This document shows positions 24,999 through 33,583 of a stretch of 36,397 nucleotides of DNA, piece by piece. The DNA comes from Bacteroidales bacterium. Its GTDB lineage: Bacteria; Bacteroidota; Bacteroidia; Bacteroidales; UBA7960. The position numbers were made by a program, and so were the translations under genes. The notes under the pieces are model-generated. The model had not been told where the DNA came from, searched no databases, and saw nothing but the letters and a program-made list of their open reading frames with translations. Where the stretch lies: contig PUOJ01000174.1 in assembly GCA_003552075.1 (NCBI GenBank), positions 1-36,397 of the forward strand, given 5' to 3'. Position 1 is the stretch's first letter, and every line of letters begins with the position of its first letter.

Positions 24999-27344
24999 TC
25001 AGAAGGGGTAACCGATGCCCAGGTTAAAGTTCCACTCATTGAATGAAGGCAATCCTTCTGACCAGCGTTCGCCGGAGGGCATTGCCGGGTTGTGCAAGGG
25101 GAAGGCGGCGTCGAGGCGAACGAGAAAGAAGTTGAAATCCAGTCGCACGCCCGCGCCCAAGCCGATGGCAATCTCCCGGTAAAAGCGATCAAGGCGGAAT
25201 TCGCCGCGGGGAAACTGCTCATTCTCCTGAAGGAACCATACATTGCCTGCATCCATAAATAAAGCGCCGTGCCAATACCGGTATACCGGGAAACGGTATT
25301 CTATATTGGCCTCCAGTTTGATGTCGCCATACTTGTCAAAACGGAGCAGGTCCGACGCCTCATAACCACCTGGTCCAAGGTTGTATATGCTCCACGCCCT
25401 GATACTGTTAGCCCCCCCACCATAATAGCTTTTTATGAATGGCATGACGTCGGTGTTTCCGTAAGGTACACCAATGCCCCCCATAACCCGGAATGCCAAC
25501 GTGTTATTTTCGTCCAGCACACGGTAATACCTGAAGTCTGCATCTGCTTTAACAAACTGGGCAAAGGGGATATCCCGCAAGGTGTAATTGTCTTCTTCGT
25601 TCCTGGACAGGTCCATCCATTCGGCAGCAAGATACATGAGGTTACCTGCCGATTCCAGGTTGGCACGGAAATATACGAAGTCAGTTTCCCTGTCTATCTG
25701 CTGCGTGCTGTAAGTATAATTGTATTTCATCCCCCCAATCAGATGATCGCGATATCTGCTAAGAATCAATGGATTATCTTCTGGGATGTTGGATTGCAGG
25801 ATGGAATCGTTGAAGATTTTGATCGAACTGATCTCAAAAGGGATGAATTGATGCTGGCGACGTGCATCCTGTCCCCATCTCACACCATAGCTGAAATTCA
25901 GGACGTATCTTGTGTAGTCTGGCCTTTGCCTGTAGTTAAAACCCGACAGCATGGTCGTTTTTGGCCTGGCAGTGCGCGATAAACTTTCGAATCCGATGGG
26001 AAACAACAGTTTGGGAAAATCAACAGACACTTCGGCTCCAAGTTCCACGGTATTAAACGGGAGGCGCCGAAAAATCTCTTTATCTACAGATTCTCCGCTG
26101 ACTTCCAGGGCTCCTTTCAGGCGCATGTTAAGTATTTCAGCTCCTCCAAACAGATTCCTGTTCTGATAAAGGAAGTTGCTGGCAATACCCAAATTCCCGG
26201 CTGTGTTCAAGCCTTCGGCCTCAATGGTAAAGGCATTGGATGGCGAGCGGGTCAATTCCACGCTTGCATCCAGAAAGCCCAGGGAGTCCTGCTCGCTTCC
26301 GTTCGGATTCACAGCCTCCCTGAATCGGAGGTTGATATACCTGAAATTCCTCAGGCCGGCAAGATAGTTGTGTGTTTGCTCCAGCAGCTGTTGATTAAAC
26401 AAATCCCCGGGACTGAAAAAAATATTGTTGGCAATGGTTGAGGGCCGGATAGCCAATGGGTCATTGTGCAAAAAAGTGTATGTCCTTTCAGGATTGCTAT
26501 TGTTTACATATGTTGTTGTGTCAGCATAGGAGATATTGGGATCCAGTCGCTGGTATTCGGGATATATGTATACATTATTGATTTTGTATCTTTTGTGTGG
26601 CACCACCCGCAAACTGTCAGGATGTCTGTCAAAACGTTTACGCGGATTTTCGATGATCATTTCGATATCAACCTGTTTATTGGTCAGTGTGCTGTCTACC
26701 TGAAAAAAGATGAAATCCCGTGAAAAATTAAAAAATCCTGCATTCTTCAGGTGCCTCGTCATCCGCTGCCTTTCCTGGTGCAATAAATCGGCGTCATAAC
26801 GATCACCTCTTGAAAGTAAAGAATTGGTGGTGTCTGCGTGCACAAAAGAAGCAAGGCGTTCATCCCGGATTTGGTAATCGATGTGCCTGATGGTGTAAGG
26901 GATGTTTCCCTTTATGGCATAGGTGATGTTGGCGCGTTTGCCCCGGGTGCGCACCTCGTGGTCTACTTGTGCATTAAAATAGCCTTTGTTTTGGAGGAAA
27001 AGTTCAAGTTGGCGCTCAGAGTGGTTTGCCAGGGCGGGGTCATAAATTACCGGTGGCTCTCCGATATTATTTTTTATCCAGTTTTTGAAGCGGTTCTCTT
27101 CACCCCTGTCGGCCAACTGGTAAATGCCCAGTCGAAAGCGGTATAATCCCAATAGCCTGCGATTCGGAGTCTGTTGGAGGTGGCTTCGCAGTTCATGGGT
27201 GTTTAGATCCACATCATCTGCTTCAATACGGTTGCGGTTAAGCAGGTATTGGTCTTCCGGAATGTTTCGCGCAGGGCTGCATGATGCGAAAATCAAGCCA
27301 GCAAAGGAAATAAGTAGTAGCAACTGTAATTTGGAATACTGCAC
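24999..27344 (-). CDS. tamL: Translocation and assembly module lipoprotein TamL (Omp85 family)
   Basis: A 781-residue outer-membrane assembly protein of the BamA/TamA superfamily. After GTG, the segment VQYSKLQLLLLISFAGLIFASC is a lipoprotein signal with lipobox ending at Cys21, the mark of TamL in Bacteroidota. POTRA-like regions cover about 30-340, and a 16-strand-type barrel covers about 390-781, with GGGANSIRAW as the Omp85 conserved barrel motif and a final Phe. GTG at 27344 is preferred because AGGAGG stands four bases before it, while the upstream in-frame TTG overlaps the probable -7 element. TamL normally pairs with TamB, whose gene is absent here. The RecD-like helicase gene follows after 12 bases. 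Confidence 0.93.
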   Translation of the reverse strand: MQYSKLQLLLLISFAGLIFASCSPARNIPEDQYLLNRNRIEADDVDLNTHELRSHLQQTPNRRLLGLYRFRLGIYQLADRGEENRFKNWIKNNIGEPPVIYDPALANHSERQLELFLQNKGYFNAQVDHEVRTRGKRANITYAIKGNIPYTIRHIDYQIRDERLASFVHADTTNSLLSRGDRYDADLLHQERQRMTRHLKNAGFFNFSRDFIFFQVDSTLTNKQVDIEMIIENPRKRFDRHPDSLRVVPHKRYKINNVYIYPEYQRLDPNISYADTTTYVNNSNPERTYTFLHNDPLAIRPSTIANNIFFSPGDLFNQQLLEQTHNYLAGLRNFRYINLRFREAVNPNGSEQDSLGFLDASVELTRSPSNAFTIEAEGLNTAGNLGIASNFLYQNRNLFGGAEILNMRLKGALEVSGESVDKEIFRRLPFNTVELGAEVSVDFPKLLFPIGFESLSRTARPKTTMLSGFNYRQRPDYTRYVLNFSYGVRWGQDARRQHQFIPFEISSIKIFNDSILQSNIPEDNPLILSRYRDHLIGGMKYNYTYSTQQIDRETDFVYFRANLESAGNLMYLAAEWMDLSRNEEDNYTLRDIPFAQFVKADADFRYYRVLDENNTLAFRVMGGIGVPYGNTDVMPFIKSYYGGGANSIRAWSIYNLGPGGYEASDLLRFDKYGDIKLEANIEYRFPVYRYWHGALFMDAGNVWFLQENEQFPRGEFRLDRFYREIAIGLGAGVRLDFNFFLVRLDAAFPLHNPAMPSGERWSEGLPSFNEWNFNLGIGYPF

Positions 27345-27348
27345 CGGG

Positions 27349-27354
27349 CCTCCT
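27349..27354 (-). promoter_or_regulatory. Unusually strong Shine-Dalgarno site of tamL
   Basis: The minus strand reads AGGAGG, four bases before the GTG at 27342-27344. Most genes in the window have no such site, as is normal in Bacteroidota, so this site decides the tamL start. Confidence 0.6.
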
Positions 27355-27371
27355 GTCAATTTTTTATCATA

Positions 27372-27379
27372 CAAAATTA
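27372..27379 (-). promoter_or_regulatory. Probable -7 promoter element for tamL
   Basis: The minus strand reads TAATTTTG, matching TAnnTTTG. The predicted transcript would start near 27365, leaving about 20 bases of leader before the GTG start. No clear -33 element. Confidence 0.45.
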
Positions 27380-27644
27380 ACCATTATGTAACATATGTAC
27401 TGAGATCACAGGTTCATTTTTGCATTTTTTTATCGCATGACTTGTACGGGTGTCATATCAACGCAACTGTAGCCGGCCCAGGTGTTGATCTCTTTCCTGA
27501 TCTCTGCAAAACACAACCCTTGGATAGCTCATGTTATGGGCGGCTTATGGGCGGCTTTTCTTTTTTGAGCTTAGAAAAACGCTGCAACTTATGCGGCACA
27601 GTAGCATTGACAAGATTGCAGTGGCATCCATTTTTCAGGTACTT
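27380..27644. other. Divergent intergenic stretch between tamL and glmM
   Basis: No gene or RNA is recognised. It holds the upstream parts of two divergent promoters. A direct repeat of TTATGGGCGGCTT occurs about 11 bases apart at roughly 27534-27557, followed by a T-rich stretch; its meaning is unknown. Confidence 0.4.
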
Positions 27645-27678
27645 TTGTGATCTGCTTTTATCCATTTTCATAACTTTG
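27645..27678 (+). promoter_or_regulatory. Probable promoter of glmM
   Basis: TTG at 27645-27647 inside TTTTG, 23 bases, then TAACTTTG at 27671-27678. Both fit the TTG-N17-23-TAnnTTTG pattern. The ATG follows after 15 bases, so the leader would be very short and the transcript nearly leaderless. Confidence 0.55.
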
Positions 27679-27693
27679 CCAAAAAAATAACGG

Positions 27694-29088
27694 ATGGCAT
27701 TAATTCAAAGTATATCTGGGATACGAGGAACCATAGGTGGGCTTCCCGGAGAGGGGCTTTCCCCGCTGGATGTGATGAAGTTTTCGGGCGCTTATGGCAT
27801 GTGGCTGCGCCAAAACTATCAGGATCAGCAAATTCTTGTGGTCATTGGGCGTGACGCCCGGTTGTCCGGCCCGCTGGTATCTGATGTGCTCACCTCCACA
27901 TTGCGGGCGATGGGCATTGATGTCATTGATGCCGGATTGTCTACGACACCAACCATTGAAATGGCTGTTATCGTGCTCGGTGCCCAGGGCGGTGTGATCA
28001 TCACGGCCAGCCATAACCCCAAAAACTGGAATGCCCTCAAGCTTCTTAATGCGCAAGGAGAGTTCATGACCAAAAAAGAAGGAGCGGAGATGCAAAAGCT
28101 CATGGAGCCTGCTCATTTCTCCTTTGTTCCATCCGATATGCTCGGACGTTTAGATGTCAATGAAACCCTCCTTGAGATGCATATTGAAAGGATCCTGGAT
28201 CTAGATCTCGTGGATGCGGATGCGATTGCAGCAGCTAACTTCCGCATCGCGGTGGATGGCATCAACTCTTCGGGCGGCATTGCGGTTCCCCTGCTGTTGC
28301 GGGCACTCGGCGTCAATGACGTGCATGAGATCTTTTGTGAGCCGACCGGGTTGTTTCAGCACAACCCCGAACCCCTGGAAGAAAACCTTTCCAGGTTGTC
28401 TGAGGCCATTGTAAATCATGGTGCTGATCTCGGCTTTGCCGTGGACCCCGATGTGGATCGCCTTGCCATTGTGTGTGAAGACGGAGCAATGTTTGGAGAG
28501 GAGTACACCCTGGTGGCCGTTGCGGATTACGTGTTGGCGCAAACACCCGGAAATACTGTCAGCAATCTCTCTTCCACCCAGGCACTTGCCGAGGTCACAG
28601 GTAATTATGGTGGTTCGCATGCTTTCTCGGCGGTAGGGGAGGTCAATGTCGTACAGGCGATGAAGTCAAACAAGGCGGTGATTGGCGGCGAAGGCAACGG
28701 AGGTGTGATCTACCCGGAACTTCATTATGGACGCGATGCCCTTGTGGGCATTGCCCTGTTCCTGACCCACCTGGCAAAGAAAAAGCTTACCTGCAGCAGG
28801 CTAAAAAAGACCTACCCCCAGTATCACATGTCAAAAAATAAGGTCGAATTGCCGGAAGGCACGGACCTGGAGGGAGTGCTAGCTATCATTGCCAACAAAT
28901 ACAACGACCGTGAACAGGATCATCAGGACGGCCTGAAGATCTGGTTTGACAAGGAGTGGGTGCACCTTAGGAAATCCAACACCGAGCCTGTGATCCGCAT
29001 ATATGCGGAAAGCGATAGCCTGGTGAAGGCCGACCACATGGCCACCAACCTGGAGGCGGACATTAGTGATGCGCTGAAAGCCCTTTGA
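27694..29088 (+). CDS. glmM: Phosphoglucosamine mutase
   Basis: Interconverts glucosamine-6-phosphate and glucosamine-1-phosphate, feeding UDP-GlcNAc for peptidoglycan and lipid A. The 464-residue alpha-D-phosphohexomutase has the four usual domains. SISGIRGTIGG opens it, IGRDARLSG follows, the phosphoserine loop is TASHNPKNWNA (Ser106), the metal loop is DPDVDRLA, and GGEGNGGVIYP is the sugar-binding loop. The last-domain phosphate site is RKSNTEPVIRI. GlmM is preferred over phosphoglucomutase or phosphomannomutase because of its length and loops, though specificity in this superfamily can be broad. Its last 26 bases overlap the convergent 3' end of mfd. Confidence 0.9.
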   Translation: MALIQSISGIRGTIGGLPGEGLSPLDVMKFSGAYGMWLRQNYQDQQILVVIGRDARLSGPLVSDVLTSTLRAMGIDVIDAGLSTTPTIEMAVIVLGAQGGVIITASHNPKNWNALKLLNAQGEFMTKKEGAEMQKLMEPAHFSFVPSDMLGRLDVNETLLEMHIERILDLDLVDADAIAAANFRIAVDGINSSGGIAVPLLLRALGVNDVHEIFCEPTGLFQHNPEPLEENLSRLSEAIVNHGADLGFAVDPDVDRLAIVCEDGAMFGEEYTLVAVADYVLAQTPGNTVSNLSSTQALAEVTGNYGGSHAFSAVGEVNVVQAMKSNKAVIGGEGNGGVIYPELHYGRDALVGIALFLTHLAKKKLTCSRLKKTYPQYHMSKNKVELPEGTDLEGVLAIIANKYNDREQDHQDGLKIWFDKEWVHLRKSNTEPVIRIYAESDSLVKADHMATNLEADISDALKAL

Positions 29089-32000
29089 TGACTGCCATTG
29101 CCTGCTCTATGCTGCTGACATTATGGACGGTGACTGCCAGATGACCATCCATCTCCTTAACCTGTGATTGCCGGGGATGGTCTTGTACATACTCCAACAT
29201 CCTCCCAAAAGCCTTGCTCTGATAAAACGCTTCGTTTTCCTGTTCAGGAAGGTGTGCGATCATTTTACCCGATTTCAGGATGATTTTTTGAATGTCCATT
29301 TGCCGTGCAAGCCATCGGAGATCTACGGCTTTTAACAAGCCGGTGACCGCCTCCGGCATGGGTCCAAAGCGATCCCTCAAGCGGGCTGCGAAAGCTTGAA
29401 GCTTTTCGTTGTCTTGAATATTATCCAGCTCTTTGTAGAGCTGCAGCCGTTCTTCAATGTTCGAGACATAATCACTGGGGATCATCAGCTCCAGGTCTGT
29501 TTCCAATTGACAATCCCTTTGTGCATGTTGTGCTGCTGCCTCACCCTCTTCTGTCGTAAACACATCCCTGAACTCATCTTCCCTGAGTTCGGCTATGGCT
29601 TCATCCAGTATCTTGTGGTAGGTGTCGAGGCCTACTTCAGTGATGAAGCCGCTTTGTTCTGCACCCAACATGTTTCCGGCTCCCCGGATGTCGAGGTCAC
29701 GCATGGCGATGTTGAAGCCACTTCCAAGCTCCGAAAACTCCTCAATGGCCTTGAGCCTTCTCCTGGCCTCGTCCGTGAGGGTGCTGAGGGAAGGGGATAG
29801 CAGGTAGCAAAAGGCTTTTCTGTTGGTTCTTCCCACGCGGCCGCGCATCTGATGCAGGTCACTCAACCCGAAATGGTGTGCGTTGTTAATGATGATGGTA
29901 TTGGCGTTAGGGATGTCGAGTCCGGATTCGATGATGGTCGTTGAGATGAGCACGTCATACTCGCCGTGAATGAAGTCGACCATGATCTTTTCCAGCTGGC
30001 TGCCCTCCAACTGTCCGTGACCAACGGCAATCTTCACGTCCGGGCAGCTGCGTTGCACAATGGCAGCTACCTCCTGGATGTTTTGCACCCGGTTGTGTAC
30101 GAAAAACACCTGCCCGCCACGCGAGACTTCATATTCGATGGCTTCCTTGATGAGCTGGTCGTTATACACGTGGACCTCCGTGATGATGGGATAGCGGTTC
30201 CTGGGGGGGGTATTGAGGAAGGAGAGGTCTCGGGCCCCCATCAGGGAGAACTGCAATGTGCGTGGAATGGGTGTGGCCGTCAGTGTCAGCGTATCTACAT
30301 TGACCCGCAACTGTTTGAGCTTCTCCTTGGACGACACGCCAAACTTTTGTTCTTCGTCTATGACCAGCAGCCCCAGGTCTTTAAACTTCACATCTTTGCT
30401 GAGTAGCCGGTGTGTGCCGATCAGGATGTCCACCCGGCCGTCTTTTGCCTCTTCCAGGGCTTGTTTTTTCTCCTTGTTGGTGCGAAAACGACTCACGTAA
30501 TCGATCTTGCAGGGAAAGTCACGAAGCCGTTCACTAAAGGTATAGTAGTGCTGAAGCGCCAGGATGGTCGTAGGCACCAGCACGGCGACCTGCTTAGAGT
30601 CGCTGACTGCCTTGAATGCTGCCCTGATCGCAATTTCTGTCTTGCCAAAACCCACATCACCACAGATCAGCCTGTCCATCGGGATCGGTGCTTCCATGTC
30701 TTTTTTTACATCCTGGGTAACCTTTTCCTGGTCAGGAGTGTCTTCAAAGATGAAAGAGGCTTCAAGCTCGTGTTGCAAATAGGTGTCGGGAGAAAAGGCA
30801 TGTCCTTTTTGGGCCTTGCGTTTGGCGTAGAGCCTGATGAGGTCAGCCGCAATGTCCTTTACCTTTTTCTTGGTCTTGTTTTTCAGCCTGGCCCAGGCAT
30901 TGCTTCCCAAGCGGTGCAGGCTTGGCGTAACGCCCTCCTTGCCTGCATAACGGGAAATGCGATGCAGGCTGTGTATGCTCACATACAGGATGTCGTTGTT
31001 CTTGTATACCAGCCTGATGGCCTCCTGCAGCCTGCCATTGACCTCGATCTTTTCAAGGCCGCTGAAAACCCCTATGCCATGGTCGATATGTGTTACATAG
31101 TCGCCGGGCTTCAAATTGTGAAGGGCCTTTAGGCTCAGTGCTTGTTTGCCGGTAAACTTATCGCGCAGCCTGTAGCGGTGATACCGGTCAAAGATCTGGT
31201 GGTCGGTGTAACAGGCCACCTGATTGTCCATGTCGGTAAACCCTTCATGCAGGCTTAGGAGCATGGACTCATATGCGAGGTCATCGAGTGTATCCCGGGA
31301 GGCCGTCAGCGTTTCAAATATGTTTTGAATCCGTCGGATCTGCTTTTGCGTATCAAAAAGCAGGATGTTTTGAATGTCCTTGCGTTGGTTCGATGACAAC
31401 CGCTGGATGAGCAGCTCAAATTGCTTGTTGAAATTGGGTTGTGGCTGGTGATTAAATGAAAAATGGAATGCGCTCCCTTTAGACAGATGCGTCCTCCTGA
31501 ACTCAACCAGCTTATGAGCCTGCAATTGTTCCAGCACCTCTTCGCTGCCAAGGAATTTTTCTTCGCTATACCGGCCTTCCTCGAAGCCCTTGCTGATCAC
31601 ATCCAGCAGCAATGCCGTATCATCCGACCACACAATGGTGTTGGCAGGCATGGAATGCAGTAGGGACTCCTTGCTGACCTCCTGCTTCGTTTCAAGGGCG
31701 TGGATGTCGGGTAGGATGCTGACGGACTCCAGCATGTCTATGGAAAGTTGATTTTCCGGGTTGAAGGTCCGCAGGCTTTCCGTTTCATCTCCCAGGATCT
31801 CAATTCGAAAGGGGTAGTCGTTGGAAAAGGAGAACACATCCACGATGCCGCCACGGATTGAAAACTGGCCAGGTTCAACGACGAAGTCGACACGCTCGAA
31901 ACCAAAGTCTACCAATACTTCCATCAGGAAGTCCACAGAAAGCTCATCATTTTTGTTTATCCGGAAGGTGTTTTTCATCAAGGCCTTTCTGGATATGATC

Positions 32001-32419
32001 TTTTCGGCAAAAGCTTCAGGATAGCTGACGATGAGTGTTTTTGACTCGGCCGTGGACACGCGGTTCATGACTTCCGCCCGCAGCAGGATGCCGGCCTTAT
32101 CTTCTTCATTTGACTTTTCGGGCTTTTTATAAGATGACGGGAAGAAAAAGCTGGTGCGGTTTTCATAGGCTTTATCCCTTTCATCCAACAGGCTTTCCAG
32201 GTCGTTGAAGAAATAAGCGGCCGATTCTTTGTCGGGGAGGACGAACAAAAAGGATTTGGCGACTTTTTGGGTGCTTGCTGCGGCGATCACTGCTGTGGAC
32301 GAGCCGGCGAGACCTTCTGTGCGAGCAGCTACACGGTCTTTGGTCTTTAAAAAGGCGGTGAGCTCTTTGAAAGGGTTACTTTGGGTAAAAAACTTCAGAA
32401 ATTGATCAGCAGATAACAC
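29063..32419 (-). CDS. mfd: Transcription-repair coupling factor Mfd
   Basis: Releases RNA polymerase stalled at DNA lesions and recruits UvrA for excision repair. The 1118 residues show the full domain order: UvrB-like N-terminal region (about 20-340), RNA-polymerase-interacting domain (LKPGDYVTHIDHGIGVFSG, about 445-500), RecG-type helicase core with Walker A GDVGFGKTEIAIRAAF and box VIDEEQKFGV, helicase motifs QMRGRVGR, and the C-terminal TRCF domain. The likely start is GTG at 32417-32419, 11 bases after the fbp stop, so fbp and mfd are probably one transcript. It overlaps glmM by 26 bases at the 3' end. No key motif is missing. Confidence 0.96.
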   Translation of the reverse strand: MLSADQFLKFFTQSNPFKELTAFLKTKDRVAARTEGLAGSSTAVIAAASTQKVAKSFLFVLPDKESAAYFFNDLESLLDERDKAYENRTSFFFPSSYKKPEKSNEEDKAGILLRAEVMNRVSTAESKTLIVSYPEAFAEKIISRKALMKNTFRINKNDELSVDFLMEVLVDFGFERVDFVVEPGQFSIRGGIVDVFSFSNDYPFRIEILGDETESLRTFNPENQLSIDMLESVSILPDIHALETKQEVSKESLLHSMPANTIVWSDDTALLLDVISKGFEEGRYSEEKFLGSEEVLEQLQAHKLVEFRRTHLSKGSAFHFSFNHQPQPNFNKQFELLIQRLSSNQRKDIQNILLFDTQKQIRRIQNIFETLTASRDTLDDLAYESMLLSLHEGFTDMDNQVACYTDHQIFDRYHRYRLRDKFTGKQALSLKALHNLKPGDYVTHIDHGIGVFSGLEKIEVNGRLQEAIRLVYKNNDILYVSIHSLHRISRYAGKEGVTPSLHRLGSNAWARLKNKTKKKVKDIAADLIRLYAKRKAQKGHAFSPDTYLQHELEASFIFEDTPDQEKVTQDVKKDMEAPIPMDRLICGDVGFGKTEIAIRAAFKAVSDSKQVAVLVPTTILALQHYYTFSERLRDFPCKIDYVSRFRTNKEKKQALEEAKDGRVDILIGTHRLLSKDVKFKDLGLLVIDEEQKFGVSSKEKLKQLRVNVDTLTLTATPIPRTLQFSLMGARDLSFLNTPPRNRYPIITEVHVYNDQLIKEAIEYEVSRGGQVFFVHNRVQNIQEVAAIVQRSCPDVKIAVGHGQLEGSQLEKIMVDFIHGEYDVLISTTIIESGLDIPNANTIIINNAHHFGLSDLHQMRGRVGRTNRKAFCYLLSPSLSTLTDEARRRLKAIEEFSELGSGFNIAMRDLDIRGAGNMLGAEQSGFITEVGLDTYHKILDEAIAELREDEFRDVFTTEEGEAAAQHAQRDCQLETDLELMIPSDYVSNIEERLQLYKELDNIQDNEKLQAFAARLRDRFGPMPEAVTGLLKAVDLRWLARQMDIQKIILKSGKMIAHLPEQENEAFYQSKAFGRMLEYVQDHPRQSQVKEMDGHLAVTVHNVSSIEQAMAVIKGLSAHH

Positions 32420-32430
32420 AAGATGACTGT

Positions 32431-33444
32431 TTAGGCGTATTGTTGCATGTAAGATTCCACTTGTTCGACCATCTCACGAGGTCCCACAAAGAAGGGTGCT
32501 CTTTGGTGCAGCGTTTCGGGGTCGATCTCCATGATGCGCTTGAACCCGTTGCTTGCTTTACCACCGGCTTGTTCTGCAAGAAAGGCAATGGGGTTGCATT
32601 CATACAGCAACCGCAATTTGCCGTCGGGTTGCTTTTTGGTGCCCGGATACAGGAAAATGCCCCCTTTGATCAGGTTCCGGTGGAAGTCAGCCACCAGGGA
32701 ACCGATGTAGCGCGACGTATAAGGTCGGTGCGTGGATACATCATCTTGCTGGCAATATTTGATATATTGTTTGACCCCCTCCGGAAAGTAAATGTAATTC
32801 CCCTCGTTGATGGAGTATATTTTGGATTGCGCAGGAAACTGCATGTCCGGATGTGACAGGCAGAAGATCCCGACAGAGGGGTCAAGCGTAAAGCCGTTCA
32901 CACCTTTGCCCGTGGTATACACCAGCATGGTGGAGGATCCGTAGATCACATAGCCGGCAGCCACTAAATTGACTCCCGGCTGAAGGAGGTCTTCGCTTGT
33001 CCCACCGCCTACTTCCGTGATGCGGCGGTAGATCGAGAAGATCGTTCCGATCGACACGTTGGATTCAATGTTGCTGCTGCCATCCAGCGGGTCCATGGCT
33101 ACCACGTATTTCCCCATCTCAGAAAACTCATTGCTGAAAGAGATGACCTTCTCATTCTCCTCGCTGGCAATGGCACAACACTCTCCGCCACCCTTCAGGG
33201 CGGTGATAAACATGTCGTTGGCAAACACATCGAGCTTTTTTTGCGCTTCTCCCTGTATGTTTTCTTTTCCGGCCGTGCCCAGGATGTCCACCAGCCCTGC
33301 GGCGTTGATCTCCCTGTTGACGATTTTTGCTGCCGTAGCAATGTCGTTGAGAAGCCTTGTGAGCGCACCCTTTGCGTGCGGATACTCAGACTGCCTCTGA
33401 ATGATGAATTCAGTGAGTGTGGTAATTTTTGCGCGTGCTACCAT
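32431..33444 (-). CDS. fbp: Fructose-1,6-bisphosphatase class I
   Basis: Hydrolyses fructose 1,6-bisphosphate to fructose 6-phosphate in gluconeogenesis. The 337-residue chain has the class I metal site [13 protein letters not shown] with the acidic residues for magnesium, upstream IASEENE, and the later [22 protein letters not shown] and [13 protein letters not shown] substrate-binding segments. The length matches class I enzymes of about 330-340 residues. The ATG at 33444 is directly at the expected N-terminus. No good -7 consensus is seen in the repeat-rich upstream gap. It precedes mfd by 11 bases; a metabolic link between the two is not evident, so this is probably only shared transcription. 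Confidence 0.96.
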   Translation of the reverse strand: MVARAKITTLTEFIIQRQSEYPHAKGALTRLLNDIATAAKIVNREINAAGLVDILGTAGKENIQGEAQKKLDVFANDMFITALKGGGECCAIASEENEKVISFSNEFSEMGKYVVAMDPLDGSSNIESNVSIGTIFSIYRRITEVGGGTSEDLLQPGVNLVAAGYVIYGSSTMLVYTTGKGVNGFTLDPSVGIFCLSHPDMQFPAQSKIYSINEGNYIYFPEGVKQYIKYCQQDDVSTHRPYTSRYIGSLVADFHRNLIKGGIFLYPGTKKQPDGKLRLLYECNPIAFLAEQAGGKASNGFKRIMEIDPETLHQRAPFFVGPREMVEQVESYMQQYA

Positions 33445-33463
33445 GGTGCGGGTGATTTTTTAA

Positions 33464-33545
33464 ATGACAAAATGACAAAAGGACGAAAAGACAAAATGTC
33501 TAAAGGTCTATAGGTCGAAAAGTCCAAAAGTCCGGGTATGCGATG
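33464..33545 (+). repeat. GACAAAA/GTCAAAA short repeats between fbp and cinA
   Basis: TGACAAAA, GGACGAAAA and GACAAAA words change midway into GTCTAAAG, GTCGAAAA and GTCCAAAA words, then end in AGTCCGGGTATGCG. The combination is shared with 4152-4184 and the GGACAAAA words with 34841-34886. It fills most of the gap between cinA and fbp and lies just upstream of the fbp start. Confidence 0.65.
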
Positions 33546-33552
33546 GCTTCGA

Positions 33553-33583
33553 TCTACTTCTTACTTCTTACTTCTTACTTCCT
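33553..33583 (-). repeat. GAAGTAA repeats forming the 3' end of cinA
   Basis: On the minus strand GAAGTAA-GAAGTAA-GAAGTAA runs through the end of cinA. The last sense codons, read Glu-Val-Arg-Ser-Lys-Lys, and the TAA stop are parts of the heptad words. The same word occurs at 2881-2910. Confidence 0.7.
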
